Shown: in pieces, positions 1-6,943 of the stretch
How positions within the stretch are numbered: position 1 is the stretch's first letter
Layout of the letters: each line of letters opens with the position of its first letter
Assembly (NCBI GenBank): GCA_003520455.1
Contig: DOUV01000116.1
Coordinates: forward strand, 1 to 15,404
Direction: 5' to 3'
DNA: 15,404 nucleotides
DNA from: Chloroflexota bacterium
GTDB taxonomy: Bacteria; Chloroflexota; Anaerolineae; Ardenticatenales; Ardenticatenaceae
Program-made: the position numbers and the translations under genes
The notes under the pieces: generated by a model
The model's database searches: none
Seen by the model: the letters and a program-made list of their open reading frames with translations, nothing else
Told to the model about the DNA's origin: nothing

Positions 1-64
1 ACAGCCCTGTTCCCCTACGTAAGTTCTGTTGGTGAAGGAAAGCCACCGAGGACCTCGCGCACCT

Positions 65-106
65 CCGGCGGTGGGGGCGCACGGCCGTGTACTTCTCCAC
101 CGCCGG
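65..106. repeat. Inverted repeat, possible hairpin upstream of the GntR gene
   Basis: Ten bases at 65-74 (CCGGCGGTGG) are exactly complementary to 97-106 (CCACCGCCGG). The 22-base spacer itself contains a 10-bp palindrome, CACGGCCGTG at 80-89, so the region could form a branched stem. No T-run follows, so a classical intrinsic terminator is not supported. It may end the transcript of a gene lying before the window or simply be a structured spacer. No convincing gene is seen in 1-217. Confidence 0.5.
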
Positions 107-140
107 GTACCCCCGAACGAGTTTCGAGCGACCCTGCCTC

Positions 141-169
141 TTGACAGCCACGGGAAACCAGGATACAGT
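141..169 (+). promoter_or_regulatory. Sigma70-type promoter of the GntR regulator gene
   Basis: A perfect -35 hexamer TTGACA lies at 141-146. After exactly 17 bases comes TACAGT at 164-169, which matches four of six -10 positions. Transcription would start near 176, giving a leader of about 42 bases before the ATG at 218. No equally good promoter is seen in front of the M20 gene, so this promoter may drive the whole operon. Confidence 0.7.
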
Positions 170-173
170 AGAA

Positions 174-194
174 GTGGTCATGACCACATGACCA
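174..194. promoter_or_regulatory. Palindromic operator, DasR/NagR-like
   Basis: GTGGTCATGACCAC at 174-187 is a perfect 14-bp palindrome beginning five bases after the -10 hexamer, over the predicted transcription start. It differs only in its two central bases from the core of the known DasR-type site (GTGGTCTAGACCAC) bound by HutC-family GntR regulators. A further TGACCA half-site follows at 189-194 and another at 219-224, over the start codon. The position implies repression of the adjacent HutC-type regulator by its own product. Confidence 0.7.
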
Positions 195-217
195 GTATCT
201 ATTTGATATGGTAAATC

Positions 218-967
218 ATGACCAATAGGATCACTCGCGTCGACCCGTTTAGCGCTGTCCCGAAGTACTATCAGCTCCACGATATCCTCCAGCAGAAAAT
301 CGAGGACGGTGTGTGGAGGCCCCACGAATCGCTGCCTTCCGAGCGTGAGCTCGAATCACTCTACAATGTGAGCCGCACAACCATCCGCGAGGCGCTGGGT
401 ATTCTGGAGAAAGAGGGATACATCTACCGCGAGCATGGTCGTGGGACCTTCGTCTCGCGGCCAAAGCTCCAGTACAGCCTCAACATGCTCAGCAGTTTCA
501 CGGACGACATGAAGCTGCGAGGGTTTGTCGCGGGGCAGCAACTTTTGCATCTGGAGTATGTCGAGCCGTCGAGCCGGGTCCGGCAGCAACTCCAGGTACA
601 ACCACGCGTCGACCACGTGTTGCGGATCGAGCGCCTTCGTCTCGCGAACGGGGAACCGATCGGAATCCACGACGCCTACCTTCCACTCTCGCGAGACCAG
701 AGGATAACCGTGGAGGAGCTTGATGAGGTTGGCTCTCTCTATACTCTCCTCGAATCCAAGTTCAACCTCGCGGCCGCAGAGGCTGATGAGACGTTGGAAG
801 CGACCGTCGCGAACCATCGCGAGGCAACCTTGCTGCAGGTCCCAGTGGGCAGTCCTCTTCTCCTCATCGAACGCACCACCTGGTCGCGCGAGCGCCGCCC
901 GATGGAGTTGGTGAAGATGCTTCACCGGGCAGATCGCTACAAGTACTACGTCCGGCTGGTCCGCTAG
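218..967 (+). CDS. GntR-family transcriptional regulator, HutC subfamily (UTRA domain)
   Basis: A 249-residue DNA-binding repressor, the usual size for the HutC subfamily. Residues about 12-82 form the GntR winged helix-turn-helix: YYQLHDILQQKIEDGVW, then LPSERELESLYNVSRTTIR, then the wing EHGRGTFVSRP. Residues about 95-245 form the effector-binding UTRA domain, with the typical ends LLIERTTW and ADRYKYYVRL. Relatives (FrlR, NagR/DasR, TreR, HutC) sense phosphorylated sugars or small metabolites and repress nearby transport and catabolic operons. The gene opens the operon, and the palindrome at 174-187 is probably its own binding site. The ATG at 218 has little Shine-Dalgarno complementarity, but no better start is visible in frame. 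The effector cannot be read from sequence; an amino-sugar or fructosamine phosphate would suit the neighbours. Confidence 0.9.
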   Translation: MTNRITRVDPFSAVPKYYQLHDILQQKIEDGVWRPHESLPSERELESLYNVSRTTIREALGILEKEGYIYREHGRGTFVSRPKLQYSLNMLSSFTDDMKLRGFVAGQQLLHLEYVEPSSRVRQQLQVQPRVDHVLRIERLRLANGEPIGIHDAYLPLSRDQRITVEELDEVGSLYTLLESKFNLAAAEADETLEATVANHREATLLQVPVGSPLLLIERTTWSRERRPMELVKMLHRADRYKYYVRLVR

Positions 968-1031
968 CCCGCTTTCTCGGGCGCAACTCGAGCCAGTTGC
1001 TCTATCACGCCCCGCGTCGTGGGAGCGCGGG
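967..1031. other. Cluster of three short stem-loops after the GntR gene
   Basis: Three small perfect inverted repeats follow one another directly after the GntR stop codon. They are GCCCG/CGGGC (967-971 with 978-982), GCAACT/AGTTGC (983-988 with 995-1000) and CCCGCG/CGCGGG (1011-1016 with 1026-1031). None is followed by a T-run. They could attenuate or process the transcript between the regulator and the downstream operon. The rest of the 248-base gap up to 1215 shows one more inverted repeat, listed separately, and no gene. Confidence 0.4.
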
Positions 1032-1111
1032 AGCAGACCGATCGGGTCCACTGCGGTCAAGGTAGCAGCGGTAAAGGCCCCCGTCCGGCCCCGTAGACGT
1101 CCCCGCTATGC

Positions 1112-1132
1112 TGTTCTCCTCGTTTGAGAACA
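1112..1132. repeat. Inverted repeat upstream of the M20 gene, possible operator
   Basis: TGTTCTC at 1112-1118 and GAGAACA at 1126-1132 are exact reverse complements separated by seven bases. Arm centres are 14 bp apart, so a dimeric regulator would meet them about one and a half turns apart. It lies about 85 bases before the M20 start codon. It does not resemble the operator at 174-187, so if functional it would be read by a different protein. A chance repeat is possible. Confidence 0.35.
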
Positions 1133-1215
1133 CCTTTGTCATTATCACGCATCCGGCTTCACCGGTCGTTCTGGACCGGCCAGGACCAGCTTTTACACTC
1201 AAGAAGGAACGATCA

Positions 1216-2535
1216 ATGTCGAGCGTTACTGAGCAAGCCCGAGACAGGGTCCTCGATACGATCGAGCAGACGCGACGGGAATTGATCACCTTTCTAGGCG
1301 AATACGTTCGCTTTCAATCTGTCAATCCTGAGATGGTCCCGGAGGGAACCTCGACGGAACTTCGTCAATGCCAGGAGTGGCTCCGGGACCGGCTGCACTC
1401 GTGGGGGATCTTCGACGAGGTTCGCTGCCTTGTCGAAGATCCAGAGCAGCCGAACGTCGTGGCGCGACGGCGCGGGCAGGGCAACGGCCCGGCCCTGCTC
1501 TTCAACGGCCACAGTGATGTCGTGCCCGTGACGCCCGACCAGGAGGCGGCCTGGTCGGTTGGGAGTCCGTGGGGTGGGGCTGTTATTGATGGCAAGCTTT
1601 GGGGACGCGGCGCGAGCGACATGAAGGGCGGAAACGCGGCGTTCCTGTGGGCGATCAAGGCCTTGGCCGCGGCGGGTGTACGGCTCCGCGGGGACCTGTT
1701 GGCCACGGTAGTCTCCGGCGAGGAGACCGGGCATCACACAATCGGCGTTGATCTGCTCGCCGCGGAAGGCTATGTTGCCCCGTTCGGGATTTTGACCGAG
1801 CCAACCGATCTTCAGGTCTGCCCGGCGACTGTCGGCGAGTTCTACTTCCTGATCCGCGTGCAGGGTCGTTCCGCCAGCCTGGCCAGTCGCCACCTGGCGG
1901 TCTACCCGGCGCCATACGGGGTCCCGGTTGCCGGCGTAAATGCGATCGAGAAGATGCTCAAGATCCAGCGTGCGCTCGTCGATCTCGATCGTGAGTGGGG
2001 CGTCTGGCAACGTCACCCGCTCATGGTCCCCGGGAACATGAATATCAACTTCTCACGCATTCACGGCGGAGATATCTATTCCGCGATTGCCGACGGTTGC
2101 GAGTTGACCGGTAGCGTCCTGTTCAACCCATCTCTGAGCTTCGAGCAGGTTCTCGCCGAGTTCCGCCGGGCCATCGACGGGGCCGTCCAGTCAGACTATT
2201 GGTTGCGCGAGCACCCTCCAACTATCACGGTGCCGTACATTCTGGATCAGAAAGAACCCATCAACCTCTCACCCGGTCACCCCGGTTGCAAGGCACTCAT
2301 TGACGCCTACGAAGAGGTGATGCAAACATCGCCGACGTTGATATGCACCACCGGAACCAGTGATGGGAACTATCTCGCGGCGCGCGGACAGGCGATCGTG
2401 ACCTTCGGTCCCGGTGCCTCCAATGCGGGTGTCCACGGCTCAAACGAGCACGTGGATGTCGACCGGCTCGTAGACGCCACCAAGGTCATTGCCCTCACGG
2501 CTATGGAATGGTGCGAGATCGCCGCGCTTGACTGA
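1216..2535 (+). CDS. M20-family metallo-amidohydrolase (ArgE/DapE-like deacylase or peptidase)
   Basis: A 439-residue cytoplasmic zinc hydrolase of the M20 family, which cleaves N-acyl or peptide bonds of small substrates. Metal and catalytic motifs are present: NGHSDVVPV (H99, D101), GRGASDMKGG (D135), SGEETGHH (E169/E170) and a C-terminal GVHGSNEHVDVD histidine motif. The lid/dimerisation domain sits at about 205-330. In its motif GRSASLASRH the histidine usually found after GxxA is replaced by S221, with H226 nearby. The ATG at 1216 is preferred over an upstream ATG at 1108 because AAGAAGGAAC stands five bases before it and the extra residues do not look like family sequence. It leads the transporter operon, with 17 bases to the next gene. 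It may release an amino acid or acyl group from the imported compound. Allantoate amidohydrolase motifs are not seen, and the exact substrate is unknown. Confidence 0.87.
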   Translation: MSSVTEQARDRVLDTIEQTRRELITFLGEYVRFQSVNPEMVPEGTSTELRQCQEWLRDRLHSWGIFDEVRCLVEDPEQPNVVARRRGQGNGPALLFNGHSDVVPVTPDQEAAWSVGSPWGGAVIDGKLWGRGASDMKGGNAAFLWAIKALAAAGVRLRGDLLATVVSGEETGHHTIGVDLLAAEGYVAPFGILTEPTDLQVCPATVGEFYFLIRVQGRSASLASRHLAVYPAPYGVPVAGVNAIEKMLKIQRALVDLDREWGVWQRHPLMVPGNMNINFSRIHGGDIYSAIADGCELTGSVLFNPSLSFEQVLAEFRRAIDGAVQSDYWLREHPPTITVPYILDQKEPINLSPGHPGCKALIDAYEEVMQTSPTLICTTGTSDGNYLAARGQAIVTFGPGASNAGVHGSNEHVDVDRLVDATKVIALTAMEWCEIAALD

Positions 2536-2552
2536 TTGATCAGGAGGGAGTT

Positions 2553-3320
2553 ATGGCGACAGGCGACACCATGCCGGCCGTCCTGCTGGTGGGCGAGTCC
2601 TGGCTCAGTTACAGCGTCCACATCAAGGGCTTCAACAACTTTCCGACTGCCTACTATGAAGAGGGACTGGCACCGCTAGCAAACGCGTTGAACGGATTCG
2701 CGCGCTTGACCCACCTTCCCAGCCACCTCGCCGCGACGGCGTTTCCCTTCGTATTGGACGCGTTGCAGCAGTACGACGTGATCCTGTTCAGTGACGTCGG
2801 ATCCGACACCCTCTTGCTGCACCCGGACACCTTCCTACGGTCGCAGGTGCGCGCCAACCGTCTGCGACTGCTTCAACAGTACGTCCACCAGGGCGCGGGC
2901 TTCGCGATGCTCGGCGGTTACATGTCGTTTGGGGGGTACGAGGGCAAAGCCCACTATCACGGCGGTCCCGTCGAGGAACTGCTGCCGGTCGAAATCTCAC
3001 CCTTCGACGACCGGGTGGAAACACCGGAGGGCATCCGCCCCGAGCCGGTCGATGCCACCCACCCGATTCTGGCGGGGGTCGAAGGCCTCTGGCCGCGGCT
3101 GCTGGGCTACAACCGCCTCACGGCGAAGGCTGATGCTCAGACTCTCCTGCGCCACGGCCGAGACCCGTTCCTCGTCGTGGGTTATTACGGGCGCGGGCGC
3201 ACTGCCGCCTATGCCTCCGACGTTTCCCCCCATTGGGGGTCGGAGGAGTTCATCAATTGGACGCATTACACCCGGTTCTGGCGGCAACTGGTTGGGTGGC
3301 TCGCGCAAATCGAGAGCTGA
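2553..3320 (+). CDS. ThuA/GATase1-like protein (putative glutamine amidotransferase fold)
   Basis: A 255-residue cytoplasmic protein with a flavodoxin-like class I amidotransferase (GATase1/DUF1355-type) architecture. MPAVLLVGESW forms the first strand, YDVILFSDVGSD the second, then GAGFAMLGGYMSFGGYEGK at the nucleophile-elbow position, PVEELLPVE, and a C-terminal GRTAAYASDVSPHWG. The protein has no cysteine at all, so it cannot use the catalytic cysteine of true glutamine amidotransferases. Family members are found beside sugar ABC transporters, and their reaction is not established. A strong AGGAGGGAG lies just before the ATG. The gene is tightly placed between the M20 enzyme and the binding protein, with 35 bases to the latter, so it belongs to the same operon. 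A role in handling the imported sugar derivative is inference. Confidence 0.75.
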   Translation: MATGDTMPAVLLVGESWLSYSVHIKGFNNFPTAYYEEGLAPLANALNGFARLTHLPSHLAATAFPFVLDALQQYDVILFSDVGSDTLLLHPDTFLRSQVRANRLRLLQQYVHQGAGFAMLGGYMSFGGYEGKAHYHGGPVEELLPVEISPFDDRVETPEGIRPEPVDATHPILAGVEGLWPRLLGYNRLTAKADAQTLLRHGRDPFLVVGYYGRGRTAAYASDVSPHWGSEEFINWTHYTRFWRQLVGWLAQIES

Positions 3321-3355
3321 CCCGCCACATGAATAGCCTCGAAAGGAGAGGAAAG

Positions 3356-4999
3356 ATGAAAGTCTGGAATTGGTCGCGGCTCTTGATCGTTATCGCCCTG
3401 CTTGTGCTCATCGCGGGGTGCGCGGGGGGAGAGGCACAGCCGACTGGGGCTCCGGCTGCTACCGAACCGCCTGCCGCGGCGCAACCGACCGCTGCGCCCA
3501 CCGAAGCAACCCAACCGACCGCGGCGCAACCGACTGCAGCGCCAACTGAAGCCGCCCAGCCGGCGGCCGAAGGGGAGGTTGACGTCGCGCAGGCGCTCAA
3601 GGCCACGAGCGGCAAGAAGTTCTCTGGAGTGACTGTCGTGGTCGTCGGCGTCTCGGGCGACCAGGGTGAGTTCATCAAGAAGGCGGCCAAGGGTTGGGAG
3701 GACGCGACCGGTGGTACGGTCGAGCTCAACCTGATTCCCTTCGGCGAACTGCAGGACAAAGTGCTGGCCGCGCTTTCGGCAGGTGCCTTCATCGGCGATG
3801 TGCTGAATGTGCCCGCCTACATGGATGGCGACCTGATGGGAGGTGGCTACATCGAGCCGGTTCCCGACGAGGTCAAGCAGCGGCTCGAGTGGGACGACAT
3901 TATGCCGCTCTATCAAGAGCAGACCAACTGGGGCGGCGTGACCTACGGCTACCCGTGGGACGGCGACATCCATTCGATGTACTACCGCAAGGACCTGATA
4001 GGCGATCCCCAGAACCAGGAGAAGTTCAAGGCCAAGTATGGCTACGATCTGCACGCGCCAGCGACGTGGGAGGAGTATCACGACGTCGCCGAGTTTTTCA
4101 CTGGCGACTGGGGTGACGGGAAGCAGCACTACGGCTCCGTCGAGCTGTTCATGCGCAAGAACCAGGGCTTCCACGGCTACGTCTCGAGGGCGACCTGCTA
4201 CGCGAAGATGCCGGACGACAAAGCCTTCTTCTTCGATCCCGACACGATGGATGCGCGGATCAACAACCCCGGCTTCGTCCAGGCCCTGCAGGACGCGGTG
4301 GACATCCTGCCATACTCGCCGCCCGACATGCTCAACTATGGCTTCATCGAAAACGCCCAAGCGTTTGTCGGCGGGCTGGTGGCGCTGGATATCCAGTGGG
4401 CTGATATCGGCACTATGGCCCTCGATCCCTCGATGTCGACCATCAAAGGCAAGGTTGGCTTTTCGATGTCGCCCGGTTGTACGAAGACCTGGGACAGCCG
4501 CGCTGGAAACTGGGTCGACTTCCCGGATGTGAACTACGCGCCCTACGCCGCCTTCGGTGGCTGGCAGAACCTCGTGCCGAAGAACGCCAAGAACAAAGAG
4601 GCGGCGATTGACCTGGCAGCGTACCTGGCCTCCCCGCCGATTATGAAATTGGCCTCGCTGACCGGTGGCTCAGGTGTGAACCCGGCCCGGTACTCGACCA
4701 TCAAGGATATCGACGCCTGGGTCAAGGCCGGCTTCCCAGGCGCGGAGGACGCCAAGGCCTACCTGGACATGATCCAGAAGGTTCAGGAGTATCCCAACAC
4801 GGTCTTTCAGTTGCGGCTTCCGGGCTACGTCCAGTACCAGGATGCTCTGGAACTGGCGGTCTCCAAGGCGCTGTCCAGGCAGGCCTCGCCGCAGGAAGCG
4901 CTCGACGAGGCGGCCCGCGAGTGGGATGGCATCACAGACCGCCTGGGTCGTGATAATCAGAAGAAGCTCTACCGCCAGTCGATTGGGCTGACGGATTGA
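3356..4999 (+). CDS. Sugar ABC transporter substrate-binding lipoprotein (family 1)
   Basis: A 547-residue extracellular solute-binding protein anchored to the membrane. The N-terminus has a charged start, a hydrophobic stretch (LLIVIALLVLIAG) and a lipobox ending in C22. Next comes a Pro/Ala/Thr/Gln-rich linker to about residue 72 built partly from a duplicated 15-residue unit, then the two-lobed binding domain from about 85. Typical family-1 elements are GGYIEPVPDEV, GVTYGYPWDGDIHSMYYRK, PATWEEYHDVAEFF and a C-terminal helical region with YQDALELAVSKAL. It is longer than the usual 400-450 residues because of the linker and internal insertions. The ATG at 3356 was chosen over upstream in-frame starts because GAAAGGAGAGG precedes it and it gives a clean signal peptide. 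It would deliver substrate to the two permeases downstream. The ligand is not readable from sequence; a sugar or sugar-amino compound fits the operon. Confidence 0.92.
   Translation: MKVWNWSRLLIVIALLVLIAGCAGGEAQPTGAPAATEPPAAAQPTAAPTEATQPTAAQPTAAPTEAAQPAAEGEVDVAQALKATSGKKFSGVTVVVVGVSGDQGEFIKKAAKGWEDATGGTVELNLIPFGELQDKVLAALSAGAFIGDVLNVPAYMDGDLMGGGYIEPVPDEVKQRLEWDDIMPLYQEQTNWGGVTYGYPWDGDIHSMYYRKDLIGDPQNQEKFKAKYGYDLHAPATWEEYHDVAEFFTGDWGDGKQHYGSVELFMRKNQGFHGYVSRATCYAKMPDDKAFFFDPDTMDARINNPGFVQALQDAVDILPYSPPDMLNYGFIENAQAFVGGLVALDIQWADIGTMALDPSMSTIKGKVGFSMSPGCTKTWDSRAGNWVDFPDVNYAPYAAFGGWQNLVPKNAKNKEAAIDLAAYLASPPIMKLASLTGGSGVNPARYSTIKDIDAWVKAGFPGAEDAKAYLDMIQKVQEYPNTVFQLRLPGYVQYQDALELAVSKALSRQASPQEALDEAAREWDGITDRLGRDNQKKLYRQSIGLTD
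3476..3565 (+). repeat. 45-bp tandem repeat (two copies) encoding the lipoprotein linker
   Basis: Positions 3476-3520 and 3521-3565 are imperfect copies of one 45-base unit. They encode AAQPTAAPTEATQPT and AAQPTAAPTEAAQPA. The protein copies differ at two positions while the DNA differs at more, mostly third codon positions. The linker has therefore been kept under selection at protein level since duplication. It serves as a flexible spacer between the lipid anchor and the binding domain. Confidence 0.8.
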
Positions 5000-5028
5000 G
5001 CGTCGATCCCCCGCCGCGCTCGCGCGGG

Positions 5029-5063
5029 CCGAGCCGGCTTTTCCATTGAGGGGGCCGGCTCGG
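5029..5063 (+). promoter_or_regulatory. Stable stem-loop between binding-protein and permease genes
   Basis: CCGAGCCGGC (5029-5038) pairs perfectly with GCCGGCTCGG (5054-5063) around a 15-base loop. It is 29 bases after the lipoprotein stop codon, in the longest gap inside the transport operon. There is no T-run after it, so it is unlikely to stop transcription fully. Similar hairpins after binding-protein genes in other bacteria protect the upstream mRNA from 3' decay and give more binding protein than permease. That role is inferred here. Confidence 0.6.
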
Positions 5064-5110
5064 ACGGGGCCGAACGGGCTACCGAGTCCAAGGAGCAGGT
5101 TGAGAGAACG

Positions 5111-6055
5111 ATGAATGTTACCAAGAGTTCGGCGAGGCAACCGATTGGGATGGAGGCGAGCCTTTGGGAGAGGATGACATCGGACGCCGCGGCGCGGCGG
5201 TTGTTCATCCTTCCAGCGACTATCGTCATCCTGGCCCTATCGATCTTTCCGCTCATCTTCTCTCTCGCGATAACGTTCACGAATCTGCGGCTGCTTGCCT
5301 CGGGCGGCACCCGCTTTATCGGGTTAGCGAACTGGGCTCGCCTCTTCACCGATACGAATTTTCACACTGTCCTGCGCAACACGATCGTCTTCGTGCTCGG
5401 GAGCGTCAGCATCGAATATCTGCTCGGACTGGGGCTGGCCCTCTTGCTAAATCAGCGGATCCGTCTGTTACGATTTTTCCGTATCAGTCTGCTCTTGCCG
5501 ATGATGATGAGCCCGATTGCAATCAGTTTCATCATCGGTAAGATGCTGTTCAGCGAGACCTTCGGACCGATCAACGACATTCTCTTCCGGCTCGGCCTCC
5601 CCCAACTGCGCTGGTCGCTCGACCCGTTGAAATCCATGCTGGTCCTGATCAGCATTGATGCCTGGCAGTGGACACCGTTCTTCATCCTTGTGCTTCTGGC
5701 GGGGTTGCAGGCGATCCCGCCCGAGCTCAACGAGGCCGCGCGGGTGGATGGGGCCTCAGCCTGGCAAGTGTTCCGCCGGATCACGTTCCCGCTCTTGATG
5801 CCGCTCAGCGCGACGGCGATCCTCATCCGCTCGCTGGAAGCCTTCAAGGTCATCGACATCGTCCGAGTCGTCACGGGTGGCGGCCCTGGGAACGCGACCG
5901 AGACAGCGACACTCTTTGCGTACGATCTGGGGATCAAAGGAGGAGACATTGCTTACGCGTCGACGGTGGCATACGCCTTCATGATCATGGTGATCATCTT
6001 TTCGCTCGCCTTTCTCGCCGCTGCCCGCCGCGCGATGCCGACCAGGGAGTCCTGA
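5111..6055 (+). CDS. Carbohydrate ABC transporter permease, MalF/UgpA type (CUT1)
   Basis: A 314-residue inner-membrane permease with about six transmembrane helices. The first spans residues about 31-55, others about 88-113, 122-146 and 175-203, with two more after 225. The cytoplasmic EAA loop, which docks on the ATPase, reads EAARVDGASAWQVFRRI at about 208-224. After it comes VVTGGGPGNATETATLFAYD, typical of MalF/UgpA-type subunits. An AAGGAG lies about 16 bases before the ATG, with weaker GAGAG nearer, so the start is slightly uncertain; an in-frame ATG at 5150 is a possible alternative. The gene is separated from the second permease by one base, so the two are translationally coupled. 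It forms the pore with that permease and takes substrate from the lipoprotein. Confidence 0.93.
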   Translation: MNVTKSSARQPIGMEASLWERMTSDAAARRLFILPATIVILALSIFPLIFSLAITFTNLRLLASGGTRFIGLANWARLFTDTNFHTVLRNTIVFVLGSVSIEYLLGLGLALLLNQRIRLLRFFRISLLLPMMMSPIAISFIIGKMLFSETFGPINDILFRLGLPQLRWSLDPLKSMLVLISIDAWQWTPFFILVLLAGLQAIPPELNEAARVDGASAWQVFRRITFPLLMPLSATAILIRSLEAFKVIDIVRVVTGGGPGNATETATLFAYDLGIKGGDIAYASTVAYAFMIMVIIFSLAFLAAARRAMPTRES

Positions 6056-6056
6056 G

Positions 6057-6920
6057 ATGACGAATGCCCGTCGCTTCCGTTTCAAGCCCCATGTGGTTCT
6101 GACCTACGTGCTGCTCATCTTATGGTCCGTGGTCGTCTACTTCCCGATCTACTGGACCGTCATCACGTCGTTCAAGCTCCCGGTCGCGATCGCGGAGAAG
6201 GTTACCTATCTTCCCTGGGTCGACTTCGAGCCCAGCCTGCACGCCTGGCGCGCGATTCTGTCGCGGAACGAAACAACCGTGATCCGCCATTTCGCCAACG
6301 GTACCGTGGTCTCGCTCGCCGCTTCAGCAGTCGCGGTCTTGTTGGGGGCCATGGCCGGCTATGGCCTCGTTCGCTTCCAGTACCGCTTCGGCTCGTGGCG
6401 CAACTCGGAGATTGCCTTTTGGTTTATCTCTCAACGTATCATGCCGCCTGTCGCCGTGGTCCTGGCCTTTCTGATCATGTACCGCGTCCTGGGGCTGCTG
6501 GACACACGCCTCGGCCTGACGATTGCCTACATCAGCTTTAACCTGCCGCTGGCAATCTGGATCTTGCGCGATTACCTTGCCGAGGTCCCCGTTGAACTGG
6601 AAGATGCCGCCCGTATCGACGGGGCGTCGCGGCTGCGCGCCTTCTGGAGCATCGTCCTTCCGCTGGCGGCGCCTGGTCTTGTGGCCACCTTCATTCTCAA
6701 TTTCATCTTCACCTGGAACGAGTATCTCTTCGCCCTCATCCTGACCTTCCAGGAAGCCGGGACCGTGCCGCTCTTGTTGGCATCACAGGTGACCGGCACC
6801 GGCGTCCAATGGTGGCGCATGGCCGTCCTGGCGATCCTGAGCATTATCCCGAGCATCACCGCCGCGGTGATCCTCGAGCGCTATATCGTTGCGGGTCTCT
6901 TCACGGGGGGCGTTAAATAG
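6057..6920 (+). CDS. Carbohydrate ABC transporter permease, MalG/UgpE type (CUT1)
   Basis: A 287-residue membrane protein and partner of the preceding permease. It begins with a helix at about 13-37 ending in YFPIYWTVITSFK, the usual MalG-type N-terminus. More helices follow, including SLAASAVAVLLGAMAGYGLV (about 86-105) and one at about 130-147. The EAA loop EDAARIDGASRLRAFWSI is at about 182-199, and the C-terminus ends in RYIVAGLFTGGVK, as in many CUT1 permeases. Its ATG follows the upstream stop codon after one base. No ATP-binding subunit lies downstream; the next genes are of unknown function. The transporter must therefore use an ATPase encoded elsewhere, as described for the shared MsmX/MsiK-type ATPases. 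Confidence 0.94.
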   Translation: MTNARRFRFKPHVVLTYVLLILWSVVVYFPIYWTVITSFKLPVAIAEKVTYLPWVDFEPSLHAWRAILSRNETTVIRHFANGTVVSLAASAVAVLLGAMAGYGLVRFQYRFGSWRNSEIAFWFISQRIMPPVAVVLAFLIMYRVLGLLDTRLGLTIAYISFNLPLAIWILRDYLAEVPVELEDAARIDGASRLRAFWSIVLPLAAPGLVATFILNFIFTWNEYLFALILTFQEAGTVPLLLASQVTGTGVQWWRMAVLAILSIIPSITAAVILERYIVAGLFTGGVK

Positions 6921-6943
6921 GCTATTGGCGGGGCAATTCTGGC

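Noticed and set aside
29..214. 61-residue frame at the left end
   Set aside because: It crosses the inverted repeat, promoter and operator of the GntR gene and has no protein-like features.
1059..1088. T-box-like pattern (GGT, GCGG, AAGGCCC, CGTCC order) in the leader of the M20 gene
   Set aside because: The conserved TGGNACC core is not present, no specifier stem or T-run terminator is visible, and the downstream genes are not amino-acid genes.
3266..4360. Long minus-strand frame (364 residues) opposite the binding-protein gene
   Set aside because: It is the shadow of a well-supported lipoprotein gene on the other strand, with no recognisable domains of its own.
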